Positions 60,498 through 64,000 of a stretch of DNA of 64,000 nucleotides are shown piece after piece. The stretch comes from CAZMGT01 sp964565895 (lineage in GTDB: Bacteria > Armatimonadota > Zipacnadia > UBA1398 > CAZMGT01). The stretch's first letter is position 1; every line of letters begins with the position of its first letter. The position numbers and the translations under genes are program-made. The stretch is taken from positions 1-64,000 of the forward strand of contig CAZMGT010000010.1 in the NCBI GenBank assembly GCA_964565895.1. The letters are read 5' to 3'. The notes beneath the pieces are model-generated. The model was not told where the DNA came from. It did no database searches and saw only the letters and a program-made list of their open reading frames with translations.

Positions 60498-62675
60498 GTG
60501 GAGTTTTTGGTGCACAACCCGTACTTCATCCCCATCCTGCCCGCGCTGGCGTTTGCCACCGTGCTCTTCCTCGGCGCGCGCACCCCGGGCCGCGGGGCAT
60601 ACATCGTCATCGGCTCCATGGTCGTCAGTTGCCTCTGGTCGTTCGTTTTGCTGTGGTGGCTGTACAGCGGCGGGGAGATCCCCCGCGGGAGCTTCGTGTG
60701 GGCCGTCGCCGGCGTGCCGCTTGAGTTTGGCTTTGCCGTTGACGCGGGCGCGGCGTGCATGCTCGCCATGGTCTCGCTCGTCGCCCTGCTCATCATCATC
60801 TATTCCCAGGGCTACATGCGCGACGACCCGCTTTATTCCCGCTTTTTCGCCTATCTCGCCCTGTTCTCCGCGGCAATGTTAACCCTCGTGCTCACGAGCA
60901 ACTTAATTTTGCTGTTCTGCTCGTGGGAGCTTGTCGGGCTAATGTCCTACCTGCTTATTGGCTTTTGGTTTGAGCGGCCGCAGGCGGCGCGCGCGGCAAA
61001 AAAGGCGTTTATGACAACGCGCATCGGCGACGTCGGCTTCTCGCTCGCCATCGTGCTTATCTTCGTCGTGTGCAAGTCGCTGAACCTGGACGTAATCTTC
61101 GCCGAGATCCCCAAGCAGCCGCCGGCGATCAAGTTCGCCATCGCCATCCTCTTGTTCTGCGGGGCGGTGGGCAAGTCGGCGCAGTTTCCCCTGCACGTTT
61201 GGCTGCCCGACGCCATGGAGGGCCCCACGCCGGTGAGCGCGCTAATTCACGCGGCGACGATGGTCGCCGCCGGCGTGTTCCTCGTCTGGCGCACGTCGCC
61301 GATCTTCGCGGCCACCGCGGGCGCCGGCGCGCTCGACGCGACCGTCTACGTCGCGGGGATCGGCGCGCTGACCGCGGTTATGGCGGCGACGATCGCCGTC
61401 GTCCAGACGGACATTAAGCGTGTGCTCGCCTATTCCACGATAAGCCAGCTCGGCTACATGATGCTCGGGCTAGGGGCCGGGCTATATTTGGGGCAGTTTG
61501 GGGGCGAGCTGTTCTCCGGGCTGTTTCATTTGCTCACGCACGCGTTTTTCAAGGCCCTGCTCTTTCTCGCCGCGGGGAGCGTAATCATCGGCACGCACCA
61601 CCATCAGGACATCGCCCAGCTCGGCGGCCTGGCGCGCAAAATGCCCATTACCTGCGCCACGTTCGTCGTCGGGGCGCTGGCCCTGTGCGGCGTGGGCATT
61701 CCCGGGCTGGGCGTGGGGTTCTCTGGGTTCCACAGCAAAGACGCCATTCTCGCCGACGCCCTGGTCGCCGCGCGCCACGGCCTGCCCGCGGCGTTTTATT
61801 GGCTCGGCGTCCTCGGCGCTGCGCTAACCGCGTTTTACATGACTCGCTGCGTGGTGCTCACGTTCTGGACGGAGCCCCGCGACGAGCATGTTTTCGAGCA
61901 TGCGCGCGAGACGCCGCCCGTGATGACCGTGCCGTTGGTCATCCTCGCCCTGTTTGCCGTGGGCGCGGGCTGGCTCGGGCCGCAGCTCGAGCAGTTCCTC
62001 GTCCGCCAGCACGGCTACGGCGAGGTTGGCGCCGTGGCCGCGGCGCACGCCGCGCACGTGGCCGAGGTCACCGCGGAGGCCGGGAAGCGCGAGCACGAGC
62101 AGGCCCACGCCCAGGTGGGCATGGTCACCTCCGGGCTTGTTGTGATGAGCGTTGCCCTGGGGCTTGCTCTTTATTGGCGCGGGCGGGAGACGGCCGAGGC
62201 GCTGCGCAAAAAGCCCGTGCTCAGCGCCGCCTACAACATCCTCGTACACAAGTACTACCAGGACGAGATTTGGGCCGCGGGCATTCGCGCGCTCATTCGC
62301 TTTGCCATCTGGTGCGCGACGTTTGACTTTTGGGTCATCGACCTTCTCGTGCGCGGCTGGGGCCCGGTTACCGTGTGGGTCTCGCGGCGCACACTGCGCT
62401 TTGACCTTAAGGTTATCGACGACTTTCTCGTCCATCTCGGGCCGCGGGTGGCCTATTGCCTGGGCTTTGTCCTGACCTTCCTGCAAACGGGCTCGGTGCA
62501 GAACTATATGCTCGTCGCCGCGCTCGGGGCGGTGGGGTTTGTCGGGTTTTTGGCGATAACGCATCTTTGGCCGCTGTGGACGGCGGCCGCGGCAGGCGCG
62601 GCTACCACGGTTGTCGGGCTTGCCCTCATTCGCCTCGCCGAGGCCCTGCGCGAGCGGCAGAGAGCGGGGACATAG
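60498..62675 (+). CDS. nuoL: NADH-quinone oxidoreductase subunit L
   Basis: The distal antiporter-like proton pump of complex I, 725 residues, with the long lateral helix in the C-terminal part. The conserved CSWELVGLMSYLLIGFW, FPLHVWLPDAMEGPTPVSALIHAATMV and HLLTHAFFKALLFL are present. A hydrophilic stretch rich in His, Ala and Glu (about residues 508-540) lies between membrane segments and lengthens it compared with E. coli (613 residues). The start is GTG at 60498 with AAGGGG upstream. Confidence 0.96.
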   Translation: MEFLVHNPYFIPILPALAFATVLFLGARTPGRGAYIVIGSMVVSCLWSFVLLWWLYSGGEIPRGSFVWAVAGVPLEFGFAVDAGAACMLAMVSLVALLIIIYSQGYMRDDPLYSRFFAYLALFSAAMLTLVLTSNLILLFCSWELVGLMSYLLIGFWFERPQAARAAKKAFMTTRIGDVGFSLAIVLIFVVCKSLNLDVIFAEIPKQPPAIKFAIAILLFCGAVGKSAQFPLHVWLPDAMEGPTPVSALIHAATMVAAGVFLVWRTSPIFAATAGAGALDATVYVAGIGALTAVMAATIAVVQTDIKRVLAYSTISQLGYMMLGLGAGLYLGQFGGELFSGLFHLLTHAFFKALLFLAAGSVIIGTHHHQDIAQLGGLARKMPITCATFVVGALALCGVGIPGLGVGFSGFHSKDAILADALVAARHGLPAAFYWLGVLGAALTAFYMTRCVVLTFWTEPRDEHVFEHARETPPVMTVPLVILALFAVGAGWLGPQLEQFLVRQHGYGEVGAVAAAHAAHVAEVTAEAGKREHEQAHAQVGMVTSGLVVMSVALGLALYWRGRETAEALRKKPVLSAAYNILVHKYYQDEIWAAGIRALIRFAIWCATFDFWVIDLLVRGWGPVTVWVSRRTLRFDLKVIDDFLVHLGPRVAYCLGFVLTFLQTGSVQNYMLVAALGAVGFVGFLAITHLWPLWTAAAAGAATTVVGLALIRLAEALRERQRAGT

Positions 62676-62755
62676 CCGCCGATGATCGCCATATGCCGAA
62701 GCAGTATGCCGTCTACTAACCGCGACAGCCAGCGCGCAAGAGGTGTGGTGGTGCG

Positions 62756-64000
62756 ATGAACATGGCCACGTTTCCCGTGCTCTCCACGCTCGTCTTCCTC
62801 CCCGTGGCTGGGGCGATCCTCGTCATGCTCATCCCCAAGCAGGAGAAGGTCGCCATCCGCACCGCGGCGATCGCCACCTCCGCGGTGTGCCTTGTCCTCG
62901 CGGGGCTAATGTGGCTCGCCTACGATCACCAAGCGGGCGGGATGCAGCTCGAGGAGCGCTATGTCTGGATCCCGTCCATCGGGGCCACCTACCACATGGG
63001 CGTGGACGGGGTGAGCCTCCCCCTCGTGTTCCTTACCGCTCTGGTCACCTTTGTCGCCATCCTCTACTCGTGGATTATCGAGGAGCGCGTTAAAGAATAC
63101 TTCGTCCTGTTCCTTTTGCTTCAGGGGGCGATGACGGGCGTATTTTGCGCGCTGGACTTTATCTTGTTTTACATCTTCTGGGAAGTAAGCCTCGTGCCGA
63201 TGTATTTCATCATCGGCGTGTGGGGCGGGCCGCAGAAGGAATACGCGGCGATTAAGTTCTTCCTATATACCCTCGTGGGCAGCTTGGCCATGCTCCTGGC
63301 GATCCTCGTGTGCTATTACTACAGCGGTGCCGAGGGGCTGCCCAGGACGTTCGACATGCTCGAGCTGATCGAGCGCCAGCCCGCGCAGGCGATGGCCGCG
63401 CACGCCGCGCGCTGGCTGCCCGCGCTTGTCTTCTGGGGCTTTTTTGTCGGCTTTGCCATCAAAATCCCCTGCTTTCCGTTCCACACGTGGCTTCCCGACG
63501 CCCACGTCGAGGCGCCCACCGCGGGCAGCGTCGTCCTCGCCGGCATTTTGCTGAAAATGGGCGGCTATGGGCTAATCCGCGTGCTCATCCCGCTTATGCC
63601 CGTGCACTGGCTGGCCATGGCCAAGCCCATCGGCGTGCTTGCGTTAATCAGCATTATCTACGGCTCGCTTGTGGCCATGGCCCAGTCCGACCTGAAAAAG
63701 CTTATCGCTTATTCGAGCATCGGGCACATGGGGTTCGTTACCCTGGGCTGCGCGGCGATGAACGCCCAGGGGGTTAACGGGGCGGTTATGCAAATGTTCT
63801 CGCACGGGCTGCTCACGAGCTGCCTGTTTTTGCTCGCCGGGATGATCCACGAGCGGACGCACCACGAGACGCGGGAGATCGACGCGTTCGGCGGCCTGGG
63901 GGAGGTCACGCCGGTGTACGCTGGGATATTCACCTACGTGGCCATGGGCTCGCTCGGGCTGCCCGGGCTGTCGGGGTTTATCGCGGAGCTGCTCGTGCTC
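62756..64000 (+). CDS. nuoM: NADH-quinone oxidoreductase subunit M, partial
   Basis: An antiporter-like proton pump, cut by the window edge after 415 codons. The key stretches YIFWEVSLVPMYFIIGVWGG, FPFHTWLPDAHVEAPTAGSVVLAG and KKLIAYSSIGHMGFV are present, with the functional Glu and Lys residues of the family. The ATG at 62756 lies 80 bases after nuoL, a wider gap than elsewhere in the operon. nuoN would be expected next, outside the window. Confidence 0.95.
   Translation, partial: MNMATFPVLSTLVFLPVAGAILVMLIPKQEKVAIRTAAIATSAVCLVLAGLMWLAYDHQAGGMQLEERYVWIPSIGATYHMGVDGVSLPLVFLTALVTFVAILYSWIIEERVKEYFVLFLLLQGAMTGVFCALDFILFYIFWEVSLVPMYFIIGVWGGPQKEYAAIKFFLYTLVGSLAMLLAILVCYYYSGAEGLPRTFDMLELIERQPAQAMAAHAARWLPALVFWGFFVGFAIKIPCFPFHTWLPDAHVEAPTAGSVVLAGILLKMGGYGLIRVLIPLMPVHWLAMAKPIGVLALISIIYGSLVAMAQSDLKKLIAYSSIGHMGFVTLGCAAMNAQGVNGAVMQMFSHGLLTSCLFLLAGMIHERTHHETREIDAFGGLGEVTPVYAGIFTYVAMGSLGLPGLSGFIAELLVL

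Noticed and set aside
62682..62759. A 25-codon frame between nuoL and nuoM, ending with a four-base overlap with nuoM
   Set aside because: No ribosome site and no hydrophobic or known peptide; the overlap is probably chance.

Overview
The window comes from a high-GC, diderm, respiring bacterium. A PilQ secretin and periplasmic cytochrome c assembly show the outer membrane and periplasm, and respiration is shown by a Nuo operon. The prepilins have the FTLIELLVVIAIIAILAG-type start followed by an FSRAREKARQ-like stretch, a style I associate with Armatimonadota and Planctomycetota-like lineages. That placement is an inference from motif style; no rRNA gene is present to fix it. No mobile elements, CRISPR arrays or phage genes were seen.

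Layout. 1-5246 (minus): an operon of secreted or membrane-anchored proteins with TPR, PEGA and formylglycine-generating-enzyme-like domains and Glu/Tyr-rich stretches. 5485-7241 (minus): ribD-ribE. 7342-12611 (plus): a GH57 glucan-branching-type enzyme, galT, and three uncharacterised genes. 12866-17715 (plus): gyrB, gyrA and an archease, behind a clear sigma70-type promoter. 17717-17793 (minus): tRNA-Pro(CGG) with a near-consensus promoter and a terminator lying inside the archease gene. 17992-19449 (minus): aroB with a degenerate kinase-like N-terminus.

19560-51216 (minus) is a nearly complete type IV pilus locus of about 31.7 kb. In transcription order it encodes PilB, PilT, PilC, PilD, four prepilin-like proteins (233, 546, 274 and 573 aa), a 970-aa PilX-like protein, and two giant secreted proteins of 1811 and 1724 aa that sit where a PilY1-type tip protein would be expected. 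After a second promoter come PilM, PilN, PilO and a PilP-like protein, and after a third promoter a small secretin-N-domain protein and PilQ. The machine carries unusual low-complexity additions: matching Glu/Tyr tails on PilN and PilO, an acidic 140-residue insert in PilM, a Gly/Arg/Tyr tail on the small secretin partner, and a Gly/Trp/Tyr insert in PilQ. These additions, with the Ca-binding-like loops in the tip proteins, are the most novel material here.

51612-54826: a secreted YbjN-like protein (plus) and the system II cytochrome c maturation pair ccsA-resB (minus). 55353-64000 (plus): nuoABCDHIJKLM, running off the window. nuoE, nuoF and nuoG are absent between nuoD and nuoH, so this locus encodes the 11-subunit type of complex I without the NADH-oxidising module, as far as the window shows (nuoN would lie beyond it).

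The ORFs antisense to these genes, some over 300 codons, are high-GC shadows and are not annotated.
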